Origin: Cohnella sp. OV330
GTDB lineage: Bacteria; Bacillota; Bacilli; Paenibacillales; Paenibacillaceae
Assembly (NCBI RefSeq): GCF_900112065.1
Contig: NZ_FOKE01000002.1
Coordinates: 725,671-789,670, forward strand
DNA length: 64,000 bases
Direction of reading: 5' to 3'
The position numbers and the translations under genes were made by a program. The notes beneath the pieces are model-generated. The model saw only the letters and a list, made by a program, of their open reading frames with translations, made no database searches and was not told where the DNA came from. Of the stretch, positions 35,591 to 45,160 are shown piece after piece. Each line of letters opens with the position of its first letter. Position 1 is the first letter of the stretch.

Positions 35591-36326
35591 GGCTGGCCCC
35601 TCCTTTGCCTTGGGATTCCAGGCTGCGCTCCGCGTCGCGCGCAGAAGCGGTCATCGCCTCGAGCGGGTCCGCGACCATCCGGCCGTGCCCGACCGCGAGA
35701 AGCGTCGGCTTCAGTCCGATTAGCCGCTTGGCCGAACGGAGCGCCTCGGCAGGGCTCCAAGTCGCCATCGCCGGGAAAGGGAACAGCGGCTGCATCTTCC
35801 CGGACACGGCCATGCCGCCGCGCACCTGGAAGGCGTCCCCCGCGATCAGCGAGCCCGTGCGCGTATCGAGAAAAGACATCGAGCCGGGCGTGTGCCCGGG
35901 CGTCGCTACCGCGAGCAGCGAGCCTACGCGGTCGCCGTCGGCGATCAGCGTATCCGGCCGGGTACGAATGGCGCCTGGCTTCGGCACGGCGCCTCGGATG
36001 GGAGATTGGATCTCGATCGCATCCAGCGTCTTGTCTCCGGCGAGCAGCCTGGAATCCCTCGCGGAGATGAGCACCTCGGCATCGGGCAGCGCCGACTTCA
36101 GCCGGTCAAGCGCGCCGATATGGTCGCCATGCGCATGCGTTAGCAAGATGCGCCGAATCGGCTTGCCGATTCGGGCCGCCGCGTCGATCATGCCTTTCGC
36201 GCTGTAGGGGAGAGCGGCGTCGATCAACGTAAGACCGTCCTGCTCCTCCACCAAGTATGCATTAACCGGAAATAACCGCGGCATGAAGGATAATTGGTGC
36301 ACGTTCGCGCGCGTCGTCATTCGCAT
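35568..36326 (-). CDS. Metallo-beta-lactamase-fold hydrolase
   Basis: 252 residues with the zinc-binding HxHxDH motif (THAHGDH: His64, His66, Asp68, His69), a further histidine in TPGHTPGSM, an aspartate in LIAGDAFQ and a late VGHGRM histidine. This is a complete glyoxalase II/lactonase-like site. Substrate unknown; control by a TetR repressor suggests detoxification of a small molecule. GGAGGT lies eight bases before the ATG. First gene of the operon. Confidence 0.88.
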   Translation of the reverse strand: MRMTTRANVHQLSFMPRLFPVNAYLVEEQDGLTLIDAALPYSAKGMIDAAARIGKPIRRILLTHAHGDHIGALDRLKSALPDAEVLISARDSRLLAGDKTLDAIEIQSPIRGAVPKPGAIRTRPDTLIADGDRVGSLLAVATPGHTPGSMSFLDTRTGSLIAGDAFQVRGGMAVSGKMQPLFPFPAMATWSPAEALRSAKRLIGLKPTLLAVGHGRMVADPLEAMTASARDAERSLESQGKGGASHVTANRP

Positions 36327-36347
36327 TGTATTTAACCTCCGTTTGGT

Positions 36348-36396
36348 AAACTAATCTTATTAGTTTTAATATAACTAATTGCATTAGTTTTTGCAA
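36348..36396 (-). promoter_or_regulatory. MBL-tetR operon promoter with two matching operators
   Basis: Leftward -35 TTGCAA (36396-36391) and -10 TATATT (36373-36368) are 17 bases apart. Two palindromes with the same half-site occur: AACTAA-N5-TTAGTT at 36373-36389, filling the spacer, and AAACTAA-N5-TTAGTTT at 36348-36366, covering the start site. Their centres are 24 bases apart. This is a textbook layout for TetR repression. Confidence 0.85.
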
Positions 36397-36544
36397 GCCT
36401 AATTTATCGATTCATACTTTTTAGTACAACGACAAGAAAATATACTCATTAGTGACAAGAGAAAATACCCCAAAAGTAAAAAACGAGAGAGTCCCCATCC
36501 CTCCTTTCCTTCCTCTAATTCGATCATTCACTACGCCATAATAA

Positions 36545-36571
36545 AAAACAGTTCGACTTGCGAACTGTTTT
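36545..36571. terminator. Bidirectional terminator in the 36.4-36.7 kb gap
   Basis: AAAACAGTTCG pairs with CGAACTGTTTT around a five-base loop. It lies in the AT-rich interval 36397-36702, where no gene was found, and may end transcription from the sulfatase operon 130 bases away. Confidence 0.75.
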
Positions 36572-36702
36572 AATCTGAAGGTCTTCTCTGTCTCGACAAA
36601 AGAGCGCCATCGAACGATCCGGGGAAATGTCCCGTATCGTAGTCTAGGGGCTGGCCATATCCGATGCGAGATGACCGCATTTAGTCATGTCTTCCTCTAG
36701 AA

Positions 36703-38118
36703 TTAATATAAGATAAATGGATCGTTTATTTTTTTAAGCCATGTCGCAAGCTTTCGCTCCAATTCAAACCCGATAACATCGCCCGGAGCTTCGTCGTAGA
36801 TCTTCGGCGACAGTTGATAAGGGTCAGATTCAAGATCGTACAAAAACCTGATCGGATTTGAAGCTCCAACATTTCGTTGCACGACGTATGTGTGGCGCTT
36901 CGTTCGCACGCCTCTCCATCCGTACGAGTTGATTTCCCAGCCTTCTTCTGCTGCCAGCCCGTGCGATTCAAGATCACCCGGATAATGGCAAATAAACGTC
37001 GAAGGAGTATCTATTCCATGATTGCCTTCGTCGCCGCGAAGGGTGCTTGAAAAATCGGTGCCTTCGACACTGTCCGGCAAGGGCATACCCATCAATCCGA
37101 GCAGCGTAGGAACCAGATCGACGCTATTGAACAGCAACGATTCTCGGCGCGGTATCAGAACGCCAGGATATCTGATGAAACAAGGTATTCCTATCGATTC
37201 CTCATACCATATATTTTTATGCTCCATCCATCCGTGTGCGCCCATAGTCTCGCCATGATCGGATGTCAATACTACGATCGTATTCTCGGCAATTCCCGCC
37301 TCTTCCAATGCGGACATCAGCCTTCCGAACTCTTGATCCGTCCCCGTCACTGCGGCGTAATAATCGCTCAGATGCCGCTTCGCCTGCTCTAAACCTCGAC
37401 CCGTCACATTGGGCCGCGCTTGGAGAGATTTGCCGGAATACACGGCTTTGTAGGCTTCCGGAACTTCTTCGAACGGTTGATGCGGCGGATTCCATGACAA
37501 GTAAAGACAGAACGGCCGGTCGTCTCGACTCTCCGTGATAAAACGAATGGCGACATCGGTTTCGTGCTTCGTCGACCATTCGTCAATTTCGATTTTCTCG
37601 TGCGAATCCATCCAATAATGCGGAGCCATATGGCGATCATACGCATTATACGCATACCAGAAGTCGAATCCGAACCGCCGGGGTCCGGGCGGTATATACG
37701 AGTCCCAATGCACGGCGCCTGACACAGGCGCAGGATTCGTGGACAACTCCGGCAGATCCAAATGCCATTTGCCGATATATCCCGTTCGGTAGCCCTGCAT
37801 TTGCAAGAGGTTGCCCATCGTAACTTCATCGTCTCGCAGCTTGATTGGCAGGCCGAGCTTGCAGTTGGTCGTGACGCCCGTGGACAAAGGGTAGCGCCCT
37901 GTCAGCATCGCCGAGCGGTTGGGGGAGCAGAGCGGAAAACAGCTGATTGCGTTTAGCAAATCAACGCTCTGTGTGGCGAATCGGTCAATATGAGGAGTAA
38001 GGACAGCATCTTCACCTCGTATACCTATCGCTTGCTTACGCCACTGATCGGGAAATACAAACAATAAATTTGGCTTTCCGATCGCCGTTCGATCCGGTAT
38101 CCGGGGCCGATCCAGCAT
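36703..38118 (-). CDS. Sulfatase (formylglycine-type, family S1)
   Basis: 471 residues. The formylglycine motif CxPxR is present as Cys64-Ser-Pro-Asn-Arg68 (PLCSPNRSAMLTGR). Metal-binding residues appear in FPDQWRKQAIG and LTSDHGETMGAHG. It hydrolyses sulfate esters, probably on sugars. No signal peptide is seen, so desulfation would occur in the cytoplasm after import. Its ATG overlaps the response regulator stop (TAATG), so it is translationally coupled to the YesMN pair. Activation of Cys64 needs a maturase, which is not in the window. Confidence 0.92.
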   Translation of the reverse strand: MLDRPRIPDRTAIGKPNLLFVFPDQWRKQAIGIRGEDAVLTPHIDRFATQSVDLLNAISCFPLCSPNRSAMLTGRYPLSTGVTTNCKLGLPIKLRDDEVTMGNLLQMQGYRTGYIGKWHLDLPELSTNPAPVSGAVHWDSYIPPGPRRFGFDFWYAYNAYDRHMAPHYWMDSHEKIEIDEWSTKHETDVAIRFITESRDDRPFCLYLSWNPPHQPFEEVPEAYKAVYSGKSLQARPNVTGRGLEQAKRHLSDYYAAVTGTDQEFGRLMSALEEAGIAENTIVVLTSDHGETMGAHGWMEHKNIWYEESIGIPCFIRYPGVLIPRRESLLFNSVDLVPTLLGLMGMPLPDSVEGTDFSSTLRGDEGNHGIDTPSTFICHYPGDLESHGLAAEEGWEINSYGWRGVRTKRHTYVVQRNVGASNPIRFLYDLESDPYQLSPKIYDEAPGDVIGFELERKLATWLKKINDPFILY

Positions 38119-39548
38119 TATCGTTCTCCTTTCTCCGCAATTCGGTACTGCGTCGGCGTTACCTCAAACTGCTTTTTGAACACTTTGGCGAAATAAAAAT
38201 AATCCGAGTAGCCGATCCGCTCCGCGACTTCATTAATGCTCAGATTCGTATCGCGGAGCAGGCTGCACGCCTGCTCGAGCCGGACGCTTGTAAGCAGCTT
38301 GGTGAAGGTCGTTCGCAATTCCTTTTGAAAAAGCTGGCTGACATAATTCGGATGCAGTTTAAACCGCCGGGCGATCGTCTGCAGAGACAAGTCCTTCGCG
38401 AAGTCCGTCTCGATATCAGCGACGATCTGCTTTAATACCTCGTGGCGTGTCCCTTCGGACATGGGCTCCGAGGACTCCTCCATGTCGGAGACTGCTAGCC
38501 CTTCAAGATAATCGATCATCCCGTCGACATCCGTAAAGGCAGCCAATAAGGCGGAGGGTGATTGGGCCGGCACGTCCCCGCCTGTATCCGTACCCTGCTG
38601 CGCGATGGAGAGGACGAACGCATACAGCTGCAGCGCTTGACGAAAATCGGCGCCATCCTCCTTCAAAAGCTCCCGCAGTCGCGCGAATATATAAGCCGTC
38701 TCCTGCGACTTACGATTATGAATGGAAGCATATAGCCGCGCATGGAGTTCGTGGCTCGTATCCTTGCCGCGTCGATAAGCATGCGCCTCTCCTTTTCTTC
38801 CGGTCAGGAAAAAGCGGGCGGCTGCGAGTGTCGCAGTCTGAATGGCCGCTTCAAGTTGATGAAGCTCTTCGGCAGGCTTGCCGATTCCGATGCCGTCGCA
38901 GGAGAAGTCTCCGCCGGTCAAGAGCGTGAGCCAAGACGGCTGGTCTTCTGCGCGAATGAACATGGCATGCATTCGACTGCCTATTTTGATCGCGATACAC
39001 GGAAGATCGGCCAGTCGCGGAATTTCGCGGTCTCCGATGACACAGAGCACCGAAAGCCGATTGACGACGGGAGGCAGTCCGTTTTGCTGCAAAATTTTTT
39101 CGATTTCCGCGCAATCCTCCGGCAACCCGTTCTGCAGCAAGGCAGCCAGATATTGCCCTGATGAACGCTTGGCCAAGCGCAGCTTGTCTGCGAGCCGCGC
39201 CAGCACATCATTCAATTCCTCTTCATCCACCGACTTGAGCATATAATCGATGGCGCCCAGTTGAAGCGCCTTTTTCACGTAGTCGAAATCCGAATAACCG
39301 CTGATGACGACAAACTCGGTATGCAGCCCTTTCTCCCTGGCCTGGGCCATCACCTCAAGCCCGCTCATCCCTGGCATTCGAATATCGGTCAGCACGACAT
39401 CCGGGCGCTCGGATTCGATTTTCGCCAACGCCTCAAGTCCGTTGTATGCGACGGCGACGACATTTAATCCGTACTTCTGCCATTTGCCTTTTGCCATTAT
39501 GCTTTGCACGATCCACTTCTCGTCATCAACCAGCATCACTGAAAACAT
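38118..39548 (-). CDS. YesN-type response regulator of the sulfated-glycan locus
   Basis: 476 residues. Receiver domain with Asp55 (VLTDIRMPG) and the C-terminal AraC-type double HTH (about 370-470, NYVSQLFQKELRTTF, YFAKVFKKQFEVTPTQY). It overlaps the kinase gene by 23 bases and the sulfatase gene by one. GGGAGG lies six bases before its ATG. Likely activates the ABC importer and lyase genes. Confidence 0.92.
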   Translation of the reverse strand: MFSVMLVDDEKWIVQSIMAKGKWQKYGLNVVAVAYNGLEALAKIESERPDVVLTDIRMPGMSGLEVMAQAREKGLHTEFVVISGYSDFDYVKKALQLGAIDYMLKSVDEEELNDVLARLADKLRLAKRSSGQYLAALLQNGLPEDCAEIEKILQQNGLPPVVNRLSVLCVIGDREIPRLADLPCIAIKIGSRMHAMFIRAEDQPSWLTLLTGGDFSCDGIGIGKPAEELHQLEAAIQTATLAAARFFLTGRKGEAHAYRRGKDTSHELHARLYASIHNRKSQETAYIFARLRELLKEDGADFRQALQLYAFVLSIAQQGTDTGGDVPAQSPSALLAAFTDVDGMIDYLEGLAVSDMEESSEPMSEGTRHEVLKQIVADIETDFAKDLSLQTIARRFKLHPNYVSQLFQKELRTTFTKLLTSVRLEQACSLLRDTNLSINEVAERIGYSDYFYFAKVFKKQFEVTPTQYRIAEKGER

Positions 39549-41316
39549 CGGAGTCCTCCCTTCCCGGCAATTTCAAGGTGACTTTTGTGCCCCGGTTTTC
39601 TTTGCTCTCGATGAACAGCCCGTAAGGCTCGCCATACGCACCTTTCAACCGTCGGTTGACGTTCAGAATGCCGATTCCTCCCTCGCCTTCCTTCGCCCTT
39701 TGGCTATCCTCGGCTCCGGCCAGCAGCCTCTGCAGCTCCGCAAGCTTGCCTGCCTCGATTCCGGCTCCATCGTCTTGAACGATGATCAGCAGGTTCCCTT
39801 CCTCTTCCATTACGCGTATCCGCAGGTGGCCCTTTTCGAGCTTAAGCTCGAGGCCATGGAAGATCGCATTCTCCACAATGGGCTGGACAAGCATCTTCTT
39901 CAGCTTCAAATGAAGCAGCGACTCATCGATATCCAGCTCGACCTCGAATCGGTCCTCGAAACGAATCTGCTGGATCTCCAAGTAATGTTTTACGATCTGC
40001 AGCTCTTCCTTGACCTCCACCGTTTCCTTTTCTTTGATACTATAACGAAATATACGGCTAAGCGCAGCGGTCATTCGGTTGATCTCTTCTACGTTTCTCG
40101 CCGCGGCAATCCCTTGAATGCACTCCAGCGTGTTGTACAAGAAATGCGGGTTGATCTGGCTGTTTAAAAAAGCAATCTCCGCCTGCTTGCGAAGCAGCTG
40201 CAGCTCGTATATACGTGAGTTCGAATCCACCAGCTCCGTCGTCAAAAGCGCGATCTCATCAAGCAACTGATTAAACTTGGAGGCCAGAATGTTGATCTCG
40301 GCATATCCCTCAAGATTGACTCGCTCTGTTAACATCGTCTCATGCTTGACCTTCATCGTATTAATGAAGCTGAGCAACTGCCCGAGAGGCCGAACCAAAT
40401 TTCTTGCGATGACCAAATAAAGCATAAAGAGGATAGCCATCAGCAAGCCGAGCAAGAACAGACTGTTCGTGCGAACGATGTCCATTCCTTTGAACAATTC
40501 ATCCTTGGGAAGGTAGCTCAGCAACGTAAAGCCGATTTCGGGAATTTGCTTGGCTGTCGCAATATATCCCTTTTTATCCAAATCGTCTTCTTTCAGGCCG
40601 ATGCTGCCCGCTTCGTTGCTGGCCAGGATGACACGATCGGAGTCGAGAATATAGAAGTAGCCCGTCGTTTTCTTCGACAGTTCCTCAACGCGGGAGCTGA
40701 TCGACGCAGGATCCAGCAGCATAAAGAAATAACCGATAACGTCTCCGTAGTGCGCACCAGGCTGGATGCCGCGGATTTGCGCGATCGATACCACGTACTT
40801 GCCCACAGTGCCATCATGTGCCATGCTTCGCAAACCGATGCGGGAAGCGTTGGTGCCCGTGACGCCTTGCTTAAGCAGATCTTCAATGATCGCACGATAC
40901 GTCGCTTCCGTCTGCGCATCATAATTCAGATTGAAACGACTGCCATTCGTTCCGATCAGCGTAAAGTCGATGATTCCTTGTTTGATCGATTTCATTTTTT
41001 CCAGGTAAGCCGTCGTCTCGCCGAATAGCTTGTATTGCCGCAGCCGATCCTCTTCGACCAGGTAGTTCTGGACAGCGTCGCTGTAGGCGACCGCGTTAGA
41101 AATGCGATTAATGAGATCGATTTGGTCGATCATGTTGGACTCGACATTGGTCATGATCTCGGCTTTGTAGTCGCTGTTTTTGTTGTAAATAATGCGGGAG
41201 ATCTGATTAAAGAACACGGCATCCAGTATAAATATGCCGATCATCGTTCCAAGCAGCAGGAGCAGCAGCTGGTTTTTTATCGCAATGGTTCTGAAAAAAG
41301 CGAGCAGATTCCCCAC
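39526..41316 (-). CDS. YesM-type sensor histidine kinase of the sulfated-glycan locus
   Basis: About 596 residues. Two membrane spans flank an extracellular sensor domain (about 35-290), followed by HAMP, His_kinase with INPHFLYNTLECI and HATPase (IVQDDGAGIE, GGIGILNVNRRL). The start is uncertain. A GTG at 41316 begins a typical N-terminus but has no well-spaced ribosome site, and a TTG at 41352 is the outer limit. It follows the binding-protein gene, separated by a stem-loop, and overlaps the regulator gene. Confidence 0.9.
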   Translation of the reverse strand: MGNLLAFFRTIAIKNQLLLLLLGTMIGIFILDAVFFNQISRIIYNKNSDYKAEIMTNVESNMIDQIDLINRISNAVAYSDAVQNYLVEEDRLRQYKLFGETTAYLEKMKSIKQGIIDFTLIGTNGSRFNLNYDAQTEATYRAIIEDLLKQGVTGTNASRIGLRSMAHDGTVGKYVVSIAQIRGIQPGAHYGDVIGYFFMLLDPASISSRVEELSKKTTGYFYILDSDRVILASNEAGSIGLKEDDLDKKGYIATAKQIPEIGFTLLSYLPKDELFKGMDIVRTNSLFLLGLLMAILFMLYLVIARNLVRPLGQLLSFINTMKVKHETMLTERVNLEGYAEINILASKFNQLLDEIALLTTELVDSNSRIYELQLLRKQAEIAFLNSQINPHFLYNTLECIQGIAAARNVEEINRMTAALSRIFRYSIKEKETVEVKEELQIVKHYLEIQQIRFEDRFEVELDIDESLLHLKLKKMLVQPIVENAIFHGLELKLEKGHLRIRVMEEEGNLLIIVQDDGAGIEAGKLAELQRLLAGAEDSQRAKEGEGGIGILNVNRRLKGAYGEPYGLFIESKENRGTKVTLKLPGREDSDVFSDAG

Positions 41317-41362
41317 CCCATCTGTGCGTTTATATTCCCTCCATTCTAGCAAGAAGTAAACT

Positions 41363-41394
41363 AGCCTGCTCGCGCATTTCTATGCGAACAGGCT
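41363..41394 (-). other. Stem-loop between binding-protein and kinase genes
   Basis: AGCCTG-TCGC pairs with GCGA-CAGGCT with a mismatch and small bulge. Only a weak T stretch follows, so it probably attenuates or processes rather than fully stops transcription into yesM/yesN/sulfatase. Confidence 0.55.
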
Positions 41395-41400
41395 GCCTTG

Positions 41401-43038
41401 TTATTGAATGCCTTGTTGGGCAACCGCTGCATTCACTTCCTTGATCGCGTCGTCCAAGCCTAGACTCTTATATGTCTTGATCTGCTTATCCCAAGCCGCT
41501 TTCGTATCTCCTTTGTCGAGGATGATTTTCGTGATGTCGTCCATGTAAGTAGCGATTACTGACTGGAACTTGTTTTTGGCTGGCGTGCTGATGAATTCAA
41601 CTCCAAAATTGATCGGAATCGGTTTTGCGTTTTGCAACATTTTGTCGTAATTATCATAAGCCATATCGACCAGCTTCTGACCGTTAACGGCATACTTCGC
41701 CTCGCGCGCCGTCTCCATGCCGTGTCCGATACCATTTAAATAGAAGAAGAAGTTGTAGGACGGATAATTGACGCGCGTCGCCGCTACAGGCACGATCTTG
41801 TTGCCTTCTTTTTTATAATCCTCGCCTTCGAAGCCGTAGGCGTACAAGTCTTTTCCTTCTTCCGAAAGGTTAAAGTCAATGAACTTCAGAATCGCGTCCA
41901 TTTTTTGATCGTCGACTTTGGCGCTGAAGTAAATGTCCGAATAGGCGGTCGCGCTGTAGAAGCGGTACGTATTGCCGTCCGGGGCGGGCCATACCGGCAA
42001 TATCGTGATCGAATCTTCGAACGATTTGCCCGGATTCGCTTTGTCCCATTTATCCTTCACCATCTTCAGCGTATTGTCGCCGGTCTGGATCGCCAGCGCG
42101 CCGACGTTGCCCGTCGCGAACTTGTCAGAACCGTCGTTCGTTTTCAGAATCGCGAAGTCCTTGTCCAGTGCGCCATCGTCATACAGCTTTTTGAACTTGG
42201 TCAAATAATCGTACATGCCCTGCGAAGCCAACGACGGTATCCACTGTCCGTTCTCCTGCACCCAGCCTTTGATATTCGGTACGGCGGACCCAAGCGCCAG
42301 GGTTGTACCCAGCACGTCGTTGAAGTTGTGCGTCAAGCCGATCGTATCGTTCTTCCCGTTCTTGTCCGGATCGTTCTTCGCGAATGCCTGAAACATGGCG
42401 TCGTATTGTTCAAACGTGGCGGGCTTCTGAATACCGAGCGTGTCCATCCAGTCTTTGCGTACGATGAATCCGCGCTCGGTCGCGTACTCGTCCGGCTTCA
42501 GCTTGGAAAGACGCGGGACGAAGTAGAACTTGCCGTCAATCGCCAGCGGCTTGACGTCTTCCAGCTCCATTACCTTATGCAGGTTCGGATAGGCGCTCAG
42601 ATCGTCGGGCAGCGCGCGGATAAGTCCTTGCTTGATCCATGTATCTACCGTAGGCGTTAGACGGAAGTCGGTGACGAACATATCCGGCAGCTCTCCGGAA
42701 GCCGCCCACAGATTAAACTTTTCCTTATAATCGTTCCATGTAACGGCCTTTGCCTTAAACGTGAGATTCGTTTTGTCCTCGACTGTCTTGAGCAGCTTGT
42801 CCGCAGCGGGATCTGTCAGGTTTTTGCCGACATCCCACAGAGCGACGGATACATCGTAAGCCGCGGTGACCGATGGCGATGCGGAAGCCGAAGCGGCCGC
42901 CCCCGTCGGACTCGCGGTCGCCGAGGCTGCGCCACCGTTTTCGGACGACTCGTTGGAGCCGCCGCAACCGGCCAGTAACGCGCCGGATACCGCCAGAACT
43001 GATGTAACTGCAGTGATTTTACGCAAGCCTTTTTTCAT
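41401..43038 (-). CDS. LplA/YtcQ-type sugar-binding lipoprotein
   Basis: 545 residues, the large class of solute-binding protein that pairs with LplB/LplC permeases. The signal peptide ends at lipobox LAGC (Cys25), followed by an Ala/Ser/Gly linker. A start at 43038 (MKKGLRK) is preferred, with GGAGGGG six bases upstream. Located between the permeases and the YesMN pair, it probably captures oligosaccharides released by the SLH-anchored lyase. Confidence 0.92.
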   Translation of the reverse strand: MKKGLRKITAVTSVLAVSGALLAGCGGSNESSENGGAASATASPTGAAASASASPSVTAAYDVSVALWDVGKNLTDPAADKLLKTVEDKTNLTFKAKAVTWNDYKEKFNLWAASGELPDMFVTDFRLTPTVDTWIKQGLIRALPDDLSAYPNLHKVMELEDVKPLAIDGKFYFVPRLSKLKPDEYATERGFIVRKDWMDTLGIQKPATFEQYDAMFQAFAKNDPDKNGKNDTIGLTHNFNDVLGTTLALGSAVPNIKGWVQENGQWIPSLASQGMYDYLTKFKKLYDDGALDKDFAILKTNDGSDKFATGNVGALAIQTGDNTLKMVKDKWDKANPGKSFEDSITILPVWPAPDGNTYRFYSATAYSDIYFSAKVDDQKMDAILKFIDFNLSEEGKDLYAYGFEGEDYKKEGNKIVPVAATRVNYPSYNFFFYLNGIGHGMETAREAKYAVNGQKLVDMAYDNYDKMLQNAKPIPINFGVEFISTPAKNKFQSVIATYMDDITKIILDKGDTKAAWDKQIKTYKSLGLDDAIKEVNAAVAQQGIQ

Positions 43039-43075
43039 TGATAACCCCTCCATGAATTAGGATGCATTTTTTATA

Positions 43076-43096
43076 TTTTAAGGACAAGCCTTAAAA
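43076..43096 (-). other. Stem-loop between permease and binding-protein genes
   Basis: TTTTAAGG and CCTTAAAA pair around a five-base loop. AT-rich and short, it may be an mRNA-processing or partial termination site. Confidence 0.5.
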
Positions 43097-43105
43097 ACGA
43101 AGTCA

Positions 43106-43978
43106 TTATTCCTTCACGGCACCCAGCATCACGCCCGAAGTAAAGTAGCGCTGGAGCCAGGGATAGACGATCATGATGGGCACCGCGGAGATAATGACCA
43201 TGGCCATCTTGACGCCGTTGGTGAATACGTTGGCCGACGAGGTAAAATCAGCCGCCAACTCGCTGTTCATGGCCTGGCTGACATCCGACAGCATCTGCCG
43301 CAGGAAGAGTTGCAACGGGAACTTGGCCGAATCCTGGATATAGATCATTGCATTCCACCATTCGTTCCAGCGGTCAACCGCATAGAACAAGGTGATGGCG
43401 GCTAAGGTAGGGACCGATATCGGCAAAATGATGCGAAGCAAAATTTGTATATCGTTCGCCCCGTCGATCCGGCCGGCTTCCTCCAGCGCTTCCGGCACAT
43501 TGCGAAAATAACTCATCATGATGATAAGGTAATAAGTATTGACCGCGACGGGCAGGATCATGGCAAATACATTGTCGAGCAAATGATAATCCTTGATGGC
43601 CAGATATGTCGGCACGATCCCGCCGTGGAACAGCATTTGGAAGATGACAAGGAAAATAAAAATTTTGTTGCCGGGCACGTTTTTTTTGGTCAAGGCATAC
43701 GCGCCTGTCACGGTGATCAGCATGTTCGCCAGTGTCCCTACCAGCGTGACAATAAGCGACACCTGAAGCGAATCCCAAACTTCATGGCCTTTAAATATCA
43801 AGCTGTATGAGCTGAAATCCACGACGGTGGGGATCAGATAAAGCGGCTGTTTTGCGATGGCGGCGGGCGTGGCGAAGGACTGGATCACGACGTTGTAAAA
43901 CGGCAAGATCATGATCAGCGCCGTCAGCAGCAGAACGAAATGAACGGCATAGTCGGCGATCGTCGTCTTTTGTCTCAT
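43106..43978 (-). CDS. ABC permease, LplC/YtcP type
   Basis: 290 residues, six membrane spans, EAA loop in ALEEAGRIDGANDIQILLRIILPI. It starts directly after the first permease stop (TAA then ATG), so the two are coupled. The C-terminal GVMLGAVKE is typical of LplC proteins. Confidence 0.93.
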   Translation of the reverse strand: MRQKTTIADYAVHFVLLLTALIMILPFYNVVIQSFATPAAIAKQPLYLIPTVVDFSSYSLIFKGHEVWDSLQVSLIVTLVGTLANMLITVTGAYALTKKNVPGNKIFIFLVIFQMLFHGGIVPTYLAIKDYHLLDNVFAMILPVAVNTYYLIIMMSYFRNVPEALEEAGRIDGANDIQILLRIILPISVPTLAAITLFYAVDRWNEWWNAMIYIQDSAKFPLQLFLRQMLSDVSQAMNSELAADFTSSANVFTNGVKMAMVIISAVPIMIVYPWLQRYFTSGVMLGAVKE

Positions 43979-44950
43979 TTAGAACAGTCCCCCATGCCCC
44001 CGCGATTTGACTGAATAATGCGCGACGAGCAACAATGCGCAGTTGATCAGGGATTTGAAAAGACCGACCGCTGTCGTGAAGCCGAAGCTCGCGCCCTGCA
44101 GGAAGGTCGCCCGGTAAATGTACGTATCCAGAATATCGGAAGAATCCCGGACGGCGGCATTGTCCATGTTGAAGATCTGATCGAAGCCCGCGCCGCCCAT
44201 GACATTGCCGAGGGCCAGAATGAACAGGACAAGCACGGTCCCTTTTAACGCTGGCCACGTAATGGTAGTCATTTTTTTGAATCGTCCCGCGCCGTCTATC
44301 TCGGCTGCTTCGTACATCTCCGGATTGATGCCCGAGATCGTTGCCAGATAGATGATCGTGCCCCAGCCCATTTCCTTCCAGATGCTGGTGCCGAATAACA
44401 AGCCCTTGAACGTGTCGGCATCGGTGAGCAAATCCGTTTTCGGCAGGCCGAGCGAATCCAGAATCATATTGAAAACGCCCATGTCGCCAAGAAAATTAAT
44501 CATGATGCCGGAGATGATGACCCAAGATAAAAAATGCGGGAATGTATACACGATTTGATAAAAGGTACGACTCCTCTTCTTGCGCACTTCATTGATGAGA
44601 AGCGCGAACAAGATCGGCACCGGAAATTCGAAGATGAGCCGGCCCATTGCAATCACGAGCGTATTCGTGAATACCCGCTGGAAATCCGGCAGCTCGAACA
44701 TCTCGCGGAAATGCTGCAGCCCTACCCACGGACTGCCGGTCACGGAGTGGTAATCGAATTCCTTGAACGAAAGAATCAAGCCATACATGGGCACGTACTG
44801 AAATAAAATCAGATACGCCAACAAAGGCATCAATAACACATAAAGGTATCTGGCAGCCCATATATGTTTTTTTAATACCCGAAGTTTTTTATTGGATGCT
44901 TCTCCCGGCATCGGCGACGCCTGTGCGATCCCCGATTTGATTAGCGACAT
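43979..44950 (-). CDS. ABC permease, LplB/YteP type
   Basis: 323 residues, six membrane spans, EAA loop in MYEAAEIDGAGRFKKMTTITWPAL. First gene of the importer-YesMN-sulfatase operon. AAAGGGG lies nine bases before the ATG. No ATPase is encoded nearby; a shared MsmX-like ATPase is expected. Confidence 0.93.
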   Translation of the reverse strand: MSLIKSGIAQASPMPGEASNKKLRVLKKHIWAARYLYVLLMPLLAYLILFQYVPMYGLILSFKEFDYHSVTGSPWVGLQHFREMFELPDFQRVFTNTLVIAMGRLIFEFPVPILFALLINEVRKKRSRTFYQIVYTFPHFLSWVIISGIMINFLGDMGVFNMILDSLGLPKTDLLTDADTFKGLLFGTSIWKEMGWGTIIYLATISGINPEMYEAAEIDGAGRFKKMTTITWPALKGTVLVLFILALGNVMGGAGFDQIFNMDNAAVRDSSDILDTYIYRATFLQGASFGFTTAVGLFKSLINCALLLVAHYSVKSRGHGGLF

Positions 44951-44991
44951 CGCGATAATCCCCTTTCTTTGTAACGGCCTCCGTTGTTTTA

Positions 44992-45108
44992 ATTGTAAGG
45001 TAATCTAACTTATCCGAGTATGGAAGCGTTTAAGAATACCGTATGGAGAATTTTAAGATGGCTCGCTTTAATGGAATGCGAATACTATGTAAGCTTTAAG
45101 CGCTTACT
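44992..45108 (-). promoter_or_regulatory. Upstream region of the importer operon with cre-like sites
   Basis: A possible -10 TACAAT lies at 44997-44992. TTTAAGCGCTTACT at 45095-45108 matches the CcpA site TGTAAGCGCTTACA at 12 of 14 positions, and a weaker cre-like sequence lies near 45021-45034. This suggests glucose repression. The -35 is poor, so activation by YesN or AraC is likely. Confidence 0.45.
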
Positions 45109-45118
45109 TTGTTTTAGG

Positions 45119-45146
45119 GTAAAAAAGAGCCAGCTCTTACGAGCTG
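45119..45146 (-). terminator. Terminator after the SLH-lyase gene
   Basis: CAGCTC/GAGCTG stem with a four-base loop, then GCTC and a six-to-eight T-run on the leftward strand. It isolates the giant gene from the importer operon. Confidence 0.8.
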
Positions 45147-45160
45147 ACCCTGTCTAAAGA

